The translations under genes and the position numbers were made by a program. Of a stretch of DNA of 64,000 nt, positions 33,552 to 44,009 are shown piece by piece. The stretch is from Rhexocercosporidium sp. MPI-PUGE-AT-0058 (taxonomy: Eukaryota > Ascomycota > Leotiomycetes > Helotiales): NCBI GenBank assembly GCA_020746875.1, contig JAGTJL010000007.1:1302001-1366000 (forward strand), in the 5' to 3' direction. The notes below the pieces were generated by a model. That model was not told the DNA's origin. It did no database searches and saw nothing but the letters and a program-made list of their open reading frames with translations. The stretch's first letter is position 1; the number at the start of each line of letters is the position of its first letter.

Positions 33552-35380
33552 TTAAGCATCCTCAAAGATTTCAATTCCATCAACATGAGCTTCGAACCCT
33601 ACAAAAGTGTCATCAGCATCCTATCAAGAAAATGACCTTCAAGCCAAGCAGACTGGGGATTCTAAATAATGCAACGGAAAGATATACCTTCATTACCCGC
33701 AACGCCAAATTTGATCGTATTCATATCCCCCAACCTCAAAGTGAGTTCCACAGGTACCGATTTGTGTTCGCCGGCACGAGAATTCATATCTGAGATGTTC
33801 GTTGGGATGAGTTGCTCATTGACAAAAATGTGTGCTTCGCCCGCTAGAAGGGAGATGGATTAATTTTACAGCTTTCCTTTTGATATACGTGAACTCACTG
33901 GTGGAATTGTTTACAGTGTAGTGTAGAGACACCCATTGTGGTTTTCCTGTACCTGTGACGTTCTGAAAAATGATATGACTTTGAGCATCGACTAGAGAGA
34001 GGTCAATTACTTTGTTCGATTGGATCGTCATGACTTTTCTTTACTCACCTTGATGAACTGAGCGTTTGCTGATACACTCATGACAGTCTGTGACGGCTGT
34101 GAAACGTATCTATTAGTACATCGGGCTGGGAAATAGCTGTCCTGGAATTTGACTTACCAGCACGACCCGAAAGAATAGCAGACTCAGCTTCGTACCTCTT
34201 CTTAGTGGTAGGCCACGACACCACCCCAGTCGTCACATCAACCTTCCACATAGAATGATACTGAAGATTAACCGTATGTGCACTATACCACAACCCAGTC
34301 AACCCCCGCCCTTTCAGAAGCAACATCTCTAGAAACTTACCTCGCATCCACAGCCATCGGAAGCCAAATATAAGTCGAGCTCGGCCCCCCTTTTGAATCC
34401 CACGAATCACCCATGTAGATATAAGCCGTAGCTTTCGAGCCTTTGATAGTAAGCTCGTATGTGTTCTGGGAGTTGTATGTCTTCTCTGCTTGGGGAGCAA
34501 TGTCGAAAGGCCCCTTGAAATTCCCGCTGATCCCCTCACACCAGAACATCTTGTTGGGGTTCGAACGCCATCCAGTCTTGCCGGAGACGATTAGGAAGTA
34601 GATGTTCCCGACTTTGAACATACCTGGCGCTTCGTATGCGCCGGAAGCTTGAAGAATAAGTTTATTTACTGATTGATAGGTGTATTGTTGGGGTAAGATT
34701 ACATACTGACGTAATTCTTCTTGTCACCCAGAGTTCCGTCGGATTTGATCTCGTTGATCTGGACTGTGTTGTGGTCCGCGCTCGTCATCAGATACCATGT
34801 ACCACTGTCTGGGTCTTGGAACATTCCTGTATCAGAGTAGGTCAAGCTGTTCGGAGGGATCTTCACTGCTGCTCCTCTCGTTTTGTATCCTCCTTCCATC
34901 TGCGTGGAGACCAGAGGTTGTACTAGGCGATCTACTTGTCCGTAAATCTTCAAATGTTAATCGGTTAGTGACGACTTCGGGCAAACCGTGAGAGGGGAGA
35001 GGGGAGACTTTGAAATAAACTTACCCAGAACGACCCATTTGGCTTCGCGATCTTGGGTCTCCATAACCACTGGATCGCCGCTTGAGCACCCAACGGAGTC
35101 CAATTCAACAGATCTGTCGATCTATACAGATATGGTGTTACACCTCGCCAGCTCCATTAGAAAGGAACACTTCAAAGACAAAGACCTGTATTTATAACTC
35201 ACTGTCACTGGCAGCTTGGCCAATCCAGTAGAAATTCGTACCCCTCTGATGTATCATACCGCCATGAGCATCGATCGTCTTGCCGCTCGTGTCTTTCCAT
35301 ACAGCCCCAGGCACGATCCACGATGCTGCAAGGGCACTGACAGCAAAGCTAGATGTGACGAAAATACGGGAGAACAACAT
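33552..35380 (-). CDS. Secreted GH43 glycosidase with C-terminal CBM35-like module (exo-1,3-galactanase type)
   Basis: Nine exons (35380-35203, 35143-35025, 34947-34707, 34647-34341, 34282-34158, 34096-34049, 34009-33899, 33843-33688, 33598-33552) give 443 aa with consistent phase throughout. MLFSRIFVTSSFAVSALAA is a signal peptide. The five-bladed GH43 domain shows AHGGMIHQRGTNFYWIG, RSTDLLNW, RPKIAKPNGSFW, GMFQDPDSGTWYLM and a PGMFKVGNIYFL blade, the pattern of galactan 1,3-beta-galactosidases (GH43_24). From about residue 325, YEAESAILSG, a CxxC pair, SHIIFQNV and FGVAGNEGFEAHVDGIEIF form a carbohydrate-binding module. The enzyme would act outside the cell on arabinogalactan side chains. 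Odd points: the glutamate that commonly ends YWYGE is Gln here (YWIGQ), the sixth intron is only 39 nt, and the first donor/acceptor pair has one alternative. Activity is therefore not certain. Confidence 0.85.
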
Positions 35381-36059
35381 ATTTTGAGATTTTTGAAAGT
35401 AAAGGGATGATCCGTAATGGGAATATTTTGCATGTACTGTACTTGAAAGGAATACGTGTATATATACAGAAATATAGGTTGCATGCGCACTCTCTCATTT
35501 AGCCACAAGCGGAAAGTGACTTCTGCCATTACTTACAGACCCAATTTTTCGATCATCCCAATCCGATAGTAGGTTACAATCCGGTTCTGGAAGCTCTTAT
35601 ATTAGCCTTTTCCGTCCCAGTCCTTTTGGGGAATATTTCGAGGGCATCATCACTACTTTCAAAACACACCTGCAAGATGGCGGGGTAACCGAGGGGAACG
35701 CGGGGATATAACTCATCCACCAACAAAATACGTTTCCAACCCTTTAGTAGATTTATCCTACACTGTTGCTCGGTGTTGAAATGACCCGATGCCTTTTTTT
35801 TATCCGGTGTTTTCACTCCGTTTTCGCCCCATCTGACAGTCACATAGATGGTGGCTGGGCGGTTGGAAAGATTTTGATTTAAAGAGTTCTATTTTCCTTT
35901 CTCGCTATTAGAAAACACATCAATGCTTTTGGAAGAAAAAATCCATTGCCCCCGCCTATTTCGGTGACTTGAGGCGTGAGTATTTCAAGGAGATAACGCC
36001 TTGCTGAGAGCCCACCATTATTTCCTTCCTATCCTTCCTTACGTTTAATATCATGTAAC
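35381..36059. other. Intergenic, about 0.68 kb
   Basis: Promoter of the GH43 gene and 3' side of ARG1. A TATATATA element lies at about 35457-35464, roughly 80 bp before the GH43 ATG. Nothing coding. Confidence 0.5.
35457..35464 (-). promoter_or_regulatory. TATA-like box of the GH43 gene
   Basis: Palindromic TATATATA lies about 80 bp upstream of the start codon on the minus strand, a fitting distance. Confidence 0.4.
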
Positions 36060-37930
36060 TCATAGACGTTCACCGGCCTCTGCCTTAGCCTGGCCATATT
36101 TCTTGAGGCGGATGGCTTGGACCTGTTTATTGTCAGTACGAATTAAGCTTGGAGGAGAATGTGGGTAGGGGCTTACAGTGATGAAACCACCAGTCTCAGA
36201 AGGAGCGAAATCACCAATCTCATCCATGGAGCTCTCAGATGCATCGTAGAGCTTGGAAGTCTCTGAGGAGCGGCCGAGAACGGAGAACGAGCCCTTGTAG
36301 ACACGGCATCTGACTTGACCGTTGACGTCCTTCTGCGAGGCGACGATGCTTTGCTCAAGGAATTCGCGCTCTGGGGAGAAGTATAGACCGTCTGGTTTCT
36401 GGGTTAGCGTTGGAAAGTTTGAGAGAGAAGCATTATTGGGGAGACTTACTGTAGAGAATCTTGGCATAGTTGAAGGTAAGGAATTGATCACGGAGAGCGC
36501 GGACCTCACGATCGAGGACCAGACCCTCAAGATCGATGTGAGCGCCACGGAGGCAGGTAAGACCTGGGGTCTCGTAACACCCACGGGATTTAAGCCCGAC
36601 TTTATTGATGTTAGATTGTTGGAAAACAAGTTGGGAATTAGTGCTCACTGAATCGGTTCTCAACAATGTCGATACGTCCAACACCGTTTCGGCGGGCAAT
36701 AGCATTGACCTAGAGGAAGGCGGGTAAGAAAACGTCTGTTTAAGAAGTCTAGATTGATCCACTGACCTCTAAGAAGAGCTCGACTGGATCGGTGATGGTC
36801 TTGTCTCCGATAACCAACTTGACTGGAAGTCCCTTGGCGAAAAAGAGAGTGAAGTCCTCTGGCTTGTCTGGGGCGTCCAAAGGATCAACGGTCTAGGCGA
36901 GATATGTTAGCGGAATTATTCGCCGAGTATGCTTCGCAAAATATTTTTGCATCAGGACTTCCACAGCTTATATCCTAGACAAGCAAACAATTGTGTATAT
37001 GAGATTAGAAAGAGCGACTTACGAGTTTCCACATGTCGTTAGGTGGGGTAGTGTCAGGGTCCTCGAGGATACCTAAAGTCCGGTTAGTATTGAAACGCAA
37101 CACAACCATTCAACCCTTTCCCTGCGATCTAGACCATGAAATTTCCAACTTACCAGCTTCATACGAGCAATGAGCCAAGTTCTCATCCATAGACCAAGGC
37201 TTGCTCTTTGTGCTACTAACAGGAATACCCGTAGCGGCAGCATAATCCAAAAGAGCATCACGACCGGGGAAACGCTCATAAAACTCCGGCATTCTCCAAG
37301 GCGCAATGACCTTGATCTTAGGCTGTAGAGCATAGAACGCCAGCTCGAATCTGACCTGGTCGTTACCCTTTCCAGTGCAACCGTGGCTGACAGCGAAGCA
37401 CTTCTCCTTCTGCGCGACGGCGATCTGAGCTCTGGCGATGACGGGTCGGGCGAGCGATGTGCCGAGTAGGTAGACGTTCTCGTAGATGGCGTTGCATTGC
37501 ACAGCCGGGAAGCAAAGCTCCTCGATGAATTCTTTGCGGAGATCCTCGATGTAGCAAGCGACGGCTCCGATCTTCAGGGCCTTGGCTTTAGCTGCTTGAA
37601 AATCCTCTGTGTGGTTATCCAGTCAGTTTCGTGTTGTGCGTATTATGTATTTCGTAGAGTGGGTTTGTTGGTTGGTAGGTTTTGGGTTTTGGGCATACCT
37701 TCTTGACCGACATCGGCCATGAAGCAGACAACTGTTTGATCAATTAGCTGTGGGAATTTGAGGAATTGATCAAGGAGGAACTTACCATCGTAGCCAGCCT
37801 CAATCAACCATTGCAGAATGCAAGAGGTGTCGAGACCACCGGAGTATGCGAGGCAGACCTATCTGTGTTAACAAGAGCGGTGACTCAAGCCCACCACCAC
37901 AACAACACCACATACCTTATCCTTTGCCAT
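36060..37930 (-). CDS. ARG1: Argininosuccinate synthase
   Basis: Ten exons (37930-37916, 37858-37786, 37731-37699, 37606-37154, 37072-37023, 36892-36767, 36709-36649, 36599-36450, 36391-36177, 36122-36060) encode 412 aa, the usual length. The N-terminal ATP pyrophosphatase P-loop [10 protein letters not shown] is followed by [56 protein letters not shown] and SRGCYETPG, the full set of signature motifs. The enzyme joins citrulline and aspartate with ATP in the penultimate step of arginine synthesis, in the cytosol. The intron pattern is dense (nine introns) and the first exon is 15 nt long. No oddity in the active site. I recognised no leader peptide or upstream ORF in the promoter. Identification is secure. 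Confidence 0.97.
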
Positions 37931-38936
37931 ATTGTCTTAATTGATTGATCTTATTGAATTGGCAGGGTTTGTTTGAGTTCGCAGATGTCTTCGCAGTCGA
38001 AAATTGGAGGATTGGTTCGAATTGAGTTGAATTGAGTGAGGTTGAAGGAGGAGAAGAAGTATGCAAAAGTTAGAAGTCAGGTATGGATCGAGGGGTGACT
38101 GTAAAAAGCTTTGATTTTTTCTTACGCGCATGCATGCCCATGCCCCGCCCCCGATAAGATAAGGCTAGGCTAGGCGCTAGCCTGGATGTGACCCCTCACT
38201 TCAGAATGCCCCGCTGTCTCGCTTGTCGCCCCCTGAATGGACGGCAGCAACAACATTCTTGGCATTCAAAATATCTCCCGCTCTTCGAAATCTCTTCCAC
38301 CATCTTTTCCTGCTGCGTTTTTTCTTTTCTCATCTAACTAGACACACTCATGTATTTGCATTTGCTCATGCACAAGTATCGTCATTTGCCGCCTGCCTAG
38401 CCTAGCTTTGCATAGGTGTGTCTGGAATCTATTTCTTGGTCCCCTAGGTTTTGGTGACCTGGTTGTTGGTGGGGTGGTGGAGGAAGTGAGGAATGTTCCG
38501 ATTCGATGGTGTGGCGTTCGTTCCATTGAACTTTTGAAGGGTCTCCGTTGAATGGGGCTCTACATCAACCAATTTGGGGATTGTGTTCAATCAGAGGTTC
38601 TGGCTGATGTTGAGAAAAAGGCCAAAAAATATTTTGTATCTAGGTATGAAGTCTGTATGATTTTCCGCTCTCCAGTACTCTTGAGATATTCTCGCTTGAG
38701 CCCCTTTTCTCCTTTACCGAGCCGATTAAAAACAGCACTGGGTAATACCACAACAGGGGACACGGTTCAGACCTTGACAGACATCGTTGAAATATTTTAC
38801 TTTATTCTCGACCCGTTCAGCTAGTCTATTGCATACATAAAGGTAGCCCCAGAACTCAGGCCAAAACCCAACCAAGCAGCCTGCGCTGCATGCACATCTT
38901 CAAAGTGAAAGAAAGATCTACTGTAGTTTGTTCTGT
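37931..38936. other. Intergenic, about 1.0 kb
   Basis: ARG1 promoter and 3' side of the retropepsin-like gene. A TAAGGCTAGGCTAGGCGCTAG stretch near 38161-38180 is a short direct repeat (GGCTA). No credible ORF; a 90-codon ATG frame at 38552 has no domain. Confidence 0.5.
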
Positions 38937-40871
38937 CTATTCCGCTGTAGCGGATGCCTTTGGCTTGCCCGGGTTCATCCACGCAAAAGCCGACGCTCCT
39001 CCAATGGGGTTCGACGATCTGGGAACCGTCGTGATGCTGCGCGTGGCTTTGTGCTCTTCCGAACTGGTCCTCTTGCCTTCCCATCGCAGGGGAACATTCT
39101 CAGTTCCGCTAGCTTGGCTCTTTCGTCTCAGTTCTCCAGATGGCCGAGGTGGTGGTGGTGGTGGTGGATCGTAGGTCGTGCTTGAGCGAGCAGCAGATGT
39201 GGAACGGCTTGGGGCCGTTGCCGTTGTGGTGGTTTGTTTGGTGGATGGTTTGAGGACCTTCATGCTTCTGGCCCCTCGTGTTGCTCGTTGATACCCACTG
39301 ATTGATTCAGTCTCGCTCCCATTGATCGAGCCCGACTGGCGCCAGGAACCCCAAATACCACCAGAGGATTCGCGTCGCGCTGATTCGGAGGAAGTGGGAT
39401 CTGAGGGCTCAGATTCTGCTACAGAGTTGTCTATCGTATGCTTTTCGAAATCAGTCATACTCCCGTTCACGCCACCACTTCCTGATTTCACACTCGAAGC
39501 TCGCTCACGAGCACCGTCAGTGGTGGTAAAGGTAGCATTGACAGGCGATTGAGGTTCGACTGGAGTCATCATCTTATGGCTGTTTGAACTTGCTACACTT
39601 TCAGCTCTAGCTGTCAAAGCAGACCTGATAGCGTCAGGTGTGGGTTCAACCTTTGGCTTAGATTCTGTCGGAGTAAATGTAGGAGCTGTTGCCTTCAGCT
39701 CATCTTTCTCTGGGAGGACGTTTGCGGTCATTAGATTCTTGAACATGTTCTCGTCCTCAGGCCTGACAAATGGAACCGAGAGCTTGTTTCGATCATCACC
39801 GTACAGAACCATGAGGTTCTGGGAAAGCAGAATATCCGCGTTATGAGCTCGAAGGGTATCGCTACCAAGGAAGACCCGTATCTTCTTACGGTCTGAGGCT
39901 CCCCGCTGAGTCACTCCAACAATCTCAAAATCAGCCGAGAGAGCTGGGAGCTGTGGAGCCGGGCTGTTTGATCTCGAGGTTGGCTGAGTGATGACCGCTT
40001 CAGGAAGGTAAACTGGGAGCTTGATCGTATATCGGCCATTGGAGCTTTTGTGCACAAGTTCAGCCAGTCCCAAGTCTTTCACAAGGCTGTAGTCCAAAAC
40101 AGATCTCTGAGAGCCTGTACAAACAGCAGCATAGAGTAGTGCATTATGCGAGAAATTGGTGGTCAGCCAACATCGAATAATAGAGGGCACAGAGCCCAGA
40201 ATGAATAGTCCTGGAGGGGGATTAGGGGTATCGATAGGCGAATCATCATCTTGGCCTCCGATCATGAAATTAGTATCTAGTCCTAGGCTACTTGTTCGTC
40301 CGGATGCTGAGTGCATCGAGTGTACCGAGTGGCCTGCCGAGCTATGTCTACCATCAGACTTGTGAGATAGAGACCGCTCAATCATCGGATGGCTTCCAAA
40401 ACCACTATTGGGTCGTGTTGGTGCAAATTCCCCAGAATTTCGCGACCCCGCTGCCCAATTCGATCCTTGCAATGCACTGACATCAAATCGTACACTGTTG
40501 GCTCTGGATGCACCACGTCTGACTGGTTCCTCATCGGCCTCCAGTTGTAGACTTCCCAAAAGGTTATGTCCTTGCTCATCGTCAAAGTCATCAAAGACAT
40601 CAGCTGAAGTATTGGGAACAGGACCTGCGAATGTATTAGCCTGGTAATGTTTGATGAGGTAAATTAACTTACCTTGTTGTGGAGTGCCACTCAGAATGCC
40701 AGGGAATGGGGGGCTAGGGCCCCAAACAGATTTCAAAGCAGCATCATCGGCTTGACGTCTTTCTAACCTCAAGAGGCGGTCGGCATGGTTGATTTGTACA
40801 GCTTGGACATGCTTGACGTCCATCTGAACATGGTATAAGTCTTCTCGTGTAGCCGTAAACTGCGAATCCAT
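38937..40871 (-). CDS. Protein with degenerate retropepsin-like core between disordered arms
   Basis: Two exons (40871-40673, 40624-38937) give 628 aa. The N-terminus is a short helix with heptad character (YHVQMDVKHVQAVQINHADR). Ser/Asp-rich disorder follows to about residue 200. A folded core at about 205-355 has FILGSVPSIIRCWLTTNFS, LLYAAVCTGSQRSVLDYSLV, DLGL and FLGSDTLRAHNADILL. This order (strand, x-TGS, strand-helix, then GxDxL) is that of retroviral-type aspartic proteases such as Ddi1, but the catalytic aspartate of DTG is replaced by Cys. The C-terminal 270 residues are disordered, with a polyproline run and an FAWMNPGKPK end. The gene looks like a conserved fungal family that databases may label loosely as a ubiquitin hydrolase; I see no such catalytic motif. 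The single intron is 48 nt, in frame and stop-free. Confidence 0.72.
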   Translation of the reverse strand: MDSQFTATREDLYHVQMDVKHVQAVQINHADRLLRLERRQADDAALKSVWGPSPPFPGILSGTPQQGKLIYLIKHYQANTFAGPVPNTSADVFDDFDDEQGHNLLGSLQLEADEEPVRRGASRANSVRFDVSALQGSNWAAGSRNSGEFAPTRPNSGFGSHPMIERSLSHKSDGRHSSAGHSVHSMHSASGRTSSLGLDTNFMIGGQDDDSPIDTPNPPPGLFILGSVPSIIRCWLTTNFSHNALLYAAVCTGSQRSVLDYSLVKDLGLAELVHKSSNGRYTIKLPVYLPEAVITQPTSRSNSPAPQLPALSADFEIVGVTQRGASDRKKIRVFLGSDTLRAHNADILLSQNLMVLYGDDRNKLSVPFVRPEDENMFKNLMTANVLPEKDELKATAPTFTPTESKPKVEPTPDAIRSALTARAESVASSNSHKMMTPVEPQSPVNATFTTTDGARERASSVKSGSGGVNGSMTDFEKHTIDNSVAESEPSDPTSSESARRESSGGIWGSWRQSGSINGSETESISGYQRATRGARSMKVLKPSTKQTTTTATAPSRSTSAARSSTTYDPPPPPPPRPSGELRRKSQASGTENVPLRWEGKRTSSEEHKATRSITTVPRSSNPIGGASAFAWMNPGKPKASATAE

Positions 40872-42138
40872 GCCCAGCCACCGTTTGTATGCCAGACCCA
40901 GAGAAAGTACCGGCGAAGCTCAAAGTATTCTATCCAGATATTCCGAGGCAGGTACCGATAAGATGGTACGACGTTGGGTACGATGCTGTTACGTTAAACT
41001 ACGACGCAGTATCTGCCTCCCTGAGCAGTAAGTTGGATGTTGATGTGGTACTGTGTTCCCTGGATCCAGAGGGACAAAGGTCTTTGGTTTGCTGCAGTCC
41101 GCAACTGATCCCTAATTGCTAGACTATGCGGTTACCCGTTGGTGCTAAGCACTTGGTTGTGCAAAGAAATGTGAATTCACTGTGTCCAACCGTATGCCCA
41201 GCCAACAATGTAGCTCTTCCTGAGTCTATCCCTCGTTTCCAAACGAGGTTCACGAATTTGGCCTCCCCCACCGCATCGACCCACGACCGTCGGTCACAGC
41301 GATCTTATGCGACCGCGGGAAGTCCCTGATATTTCGGCGATGCGAAGATGCGGAGATGCGTATGCTACGTACCGAAGTCGCGGTGGGCGAGGGCGTGGGG
41401 GAGGTATCGTCTCCTGGGTGGAGGCGGAGAAGATCTGCCAAACGGTTTATGGAATCGATGGAATGGTGGGGATTCGTCAAGAGAGTTGATAGAGGGTTTG
41501 GAAGCGGCACCAAAGTGGGAGAACAAAGACTTCACGGGTGAGGTTCAACGTCGAGTTTTGAAGATAGGTAGGTAGGTCGGTGAAGGGAGGAGGTAGATGC
41601 GAGCTTGGTGGTCACTGGCAGTACGTAGATGCGAGGCCACTTGATTTTTTTGTCTATGACGATTAGTTGCCGGGCGTATGTAGGTTTGATGAATGAGGAG
41701 TGGAGTGTTCTTGGTGTTCGAAATGCTGGCGTGTGAAGTCAAGTCGGAGAGGTGATGTCTCTGGGACTAGCCTAAAGCCCGTAGACTCGTTCCCCGGAAT
41801 TTATGCAGGGATGTCGCGGCAGCTGTGGAGTGTTCCAAGTATTGTTTTTCAAAGATGCCATGACATTGATCTGAAATATGAAGATTATGGTCCGCTGAAT
41901 TATTTACTTATAGTAACGCAATGCGGTCCTTCGATAGTTGCAATCCTATCAACTTCGTCGTCTGACCCGTGACCCTAGGTCTCTACCTCCAACAGCCTCC
42001 ACATTCTCGTCTCCTCTTGGGACAGGAATTTTTCCAGGACGCTAACGTTGAATCCTTTCAACTCCTGTCAATTCTAGGAGCAACACTCCAGTGACTAATA
42101 CCGTAAGTCAGAGTTCAAGTGATTCTTTCGTAGAAGAC
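40872..42138. other. Intergenic, about 1.27 kb
   Basis: Promoter of the preceding gene and 3' side of the esterase. The frame from ATG at 40889 (77 codons) and others are unsupported. No repeat of note. Confidence 0.5.
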
Positions 42139-43215
42139 TTACGGAAATATCCATTTCTGATCAAGCTCTGATTCTTGAGCCCATTCCGGTCCAACGACAG
42201 GAATCACTTCGTCCAGGAATACTTTATATCCAGCAGCCGTAAGATGCAAGCCATCGAGCAAGAGAGTTCGCAATCCTAGGCTATCGCCCTTTTCTAGCGT
42301 TCCAATCATCTTGCCATCATCCACATAGTTTGGAGTAAGTCTAGCACCTTCTCTCATCAACGCGGTCCAAAGATCGACTAGCACAACATCCCTATCCTTG
42401 AACTCTGTAGCTAGCTCACGGACAACATCGGCATACTCAGCTGTGACTTTCTGGACGCGAGTGAGAGCGGGGTAGCCTTTTCCGAGGTCATTTGCTTGGA
42501 GATGGACTTCATTGACTGGAGGAGGGGTGACGAGAAGGATCTTTGGAGCGTGAGCTGTGATAGAGGGGTGAGTGAGGATCGTCTTGAGATTCTCTCTGTA
42601 CTTGTCCAAGGCAACATGTTGCTTGGATGGACTGTGTGGGAGACAAGCATCATTTGCCCCAAGAAGTACAAGCTGCATAAGGGTTAGCTTTGATCGTGAG
42701 AATGTAAGGACGCACTAGTAAGATTCTTCAAAAAAGTTTGGGTGATACAATCATGCATCTGAAATGCAGACTAGATAACACCCCACCTTGGGCTGGACTC
42801 AGAATATCAGAAGTTCTTACTAAGTAATGGACGTTGGCAGACGCTGTGGATGGGATGAGATCGTCTAGGATAGCCAACACATGCGCCGTATTGTACCCAC
42901 TCTAGAAAGGCTGTCAGTCTTCGTGATGGAGGGGTGGAGTTGAAGGGTTGTCCAAACCAAGCCCCGATTAATGACATCCAGTCTTCGAATGCAATCTATA
43001 AAGTATGGTCAGCTTGGGTCTCACATGGAGGGTAGCGGATGTTGGGGTGAATGAGGAGGATGTAAGCTGAAAGAGATGGACTTGCGCTCTGCCAAACCAG
43101 CTCCAAAGGGGACGCCATGGGGGAGATAACTTGTAAACTGGACGATCGAATCTCCAAGAAGGATGAGTTGGGGATACTTGTTGTCGGCCATAATTCTGAG
43201 TGTTGTATGAAGCAT
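42139..43215 (-). CDS. IAH1: SGNH/GDSL esterase, isoamyl acetate-hydrolysing type
   Basis: Four exons (43215-43086, 42995-42958, 42901-42821, 42672-42139) encode 260 aa, or 252 aa if the ATG at 43191 (MADNKYPQ) is used. SGNH blocks are complete: ILLGDSIVQF (nucleophile Ser23), NRGLSGYNT, LLGANDAC and DGLHLTAAGY (Asp223, His226). The family in yeast hydrolyses acetate esters such as isoamyl acetate; fungal copies act on short-chain esters. No signal peptide, so intracellular. The first intron (43085-42996) starts with GC rather than GT, a GC-AG intron; the other two are ordinary. I rely on the family's need for NRG-GYNT to place exon 2. The gene symbol is given by architecture, and substrate preference is unproven. 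Confidence 0.85.
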
Positions 43216-44009
43216 CTGCAGGTTGTTGTGGGACAGAAGCTGTAGAGTTCGGGATCAAATGAATGGTCTAAGGGCCTGAGTGGATGCATGAACCAACCTT
43301 GACCTTAGAGCTTTATAGCTGCAGTTCAGCCGTTCAAGCCTTTGTTAAAGGATATTCCTAACATGTTTGAGACTTTGACTCAAGGCCTCAACTACGGAAT
43401 CAATTACAAGTGCATACAATCCGCAACAAACAACTGTGTATACAAGATACAGGCAGCGGTGCAAGTATCGGCACGGTAGGTCTTGTCAGCACTGCAACAC
43501 GCCAAGTACAGCGCAGCAGGCTAGTCGAAAGATAGACAGCGGGTATATCGGATAGCTGGAATATCAATTTAATAGAGCTTATGTGGAAGTCGACTACGAA
43601 TTGTCCGGATCGTGAGACTTTAACAGAGCTGACGCACTCGCCATCTACCATTCAGTCACAGTGCGCAAGAAACCCTGGTGATACCATGATCCAGTGCCCT
43701 CACACGTCCAATCTTCGTGGTGCGTTTGTAAAGCAGTCTGAGCAAGAGAGCCCACGACTCGAACAAGGCTAATCGCCCAGGTAGAGGTCCTCGTCCTCTT
43801 CACAGTTGAGTTGCTCAACCGAGCTGGTGGCGCAGGCATGTTGGTTGTTGTCTCATGTCTGGACGGGGTACGGGAGCCGTCGAGTTCATTCTACGATATG
43901 ATCGAATAAAGAGGAGAACCAATCCGACTTTACTTTCCTGCAAAAGACCACAAGAAAACCTCAATCCAAGCCTTCATGCCTCTCACTACCTCCAAGATAA
44001 GAAACAGTT
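43216..44009. other. Divergent spacer, about 0.79 kb
   Basis: Promoter region between the esterase (minus) and AIM9-like gene (plus). Nothing coding seen. Confidence 0.5.
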
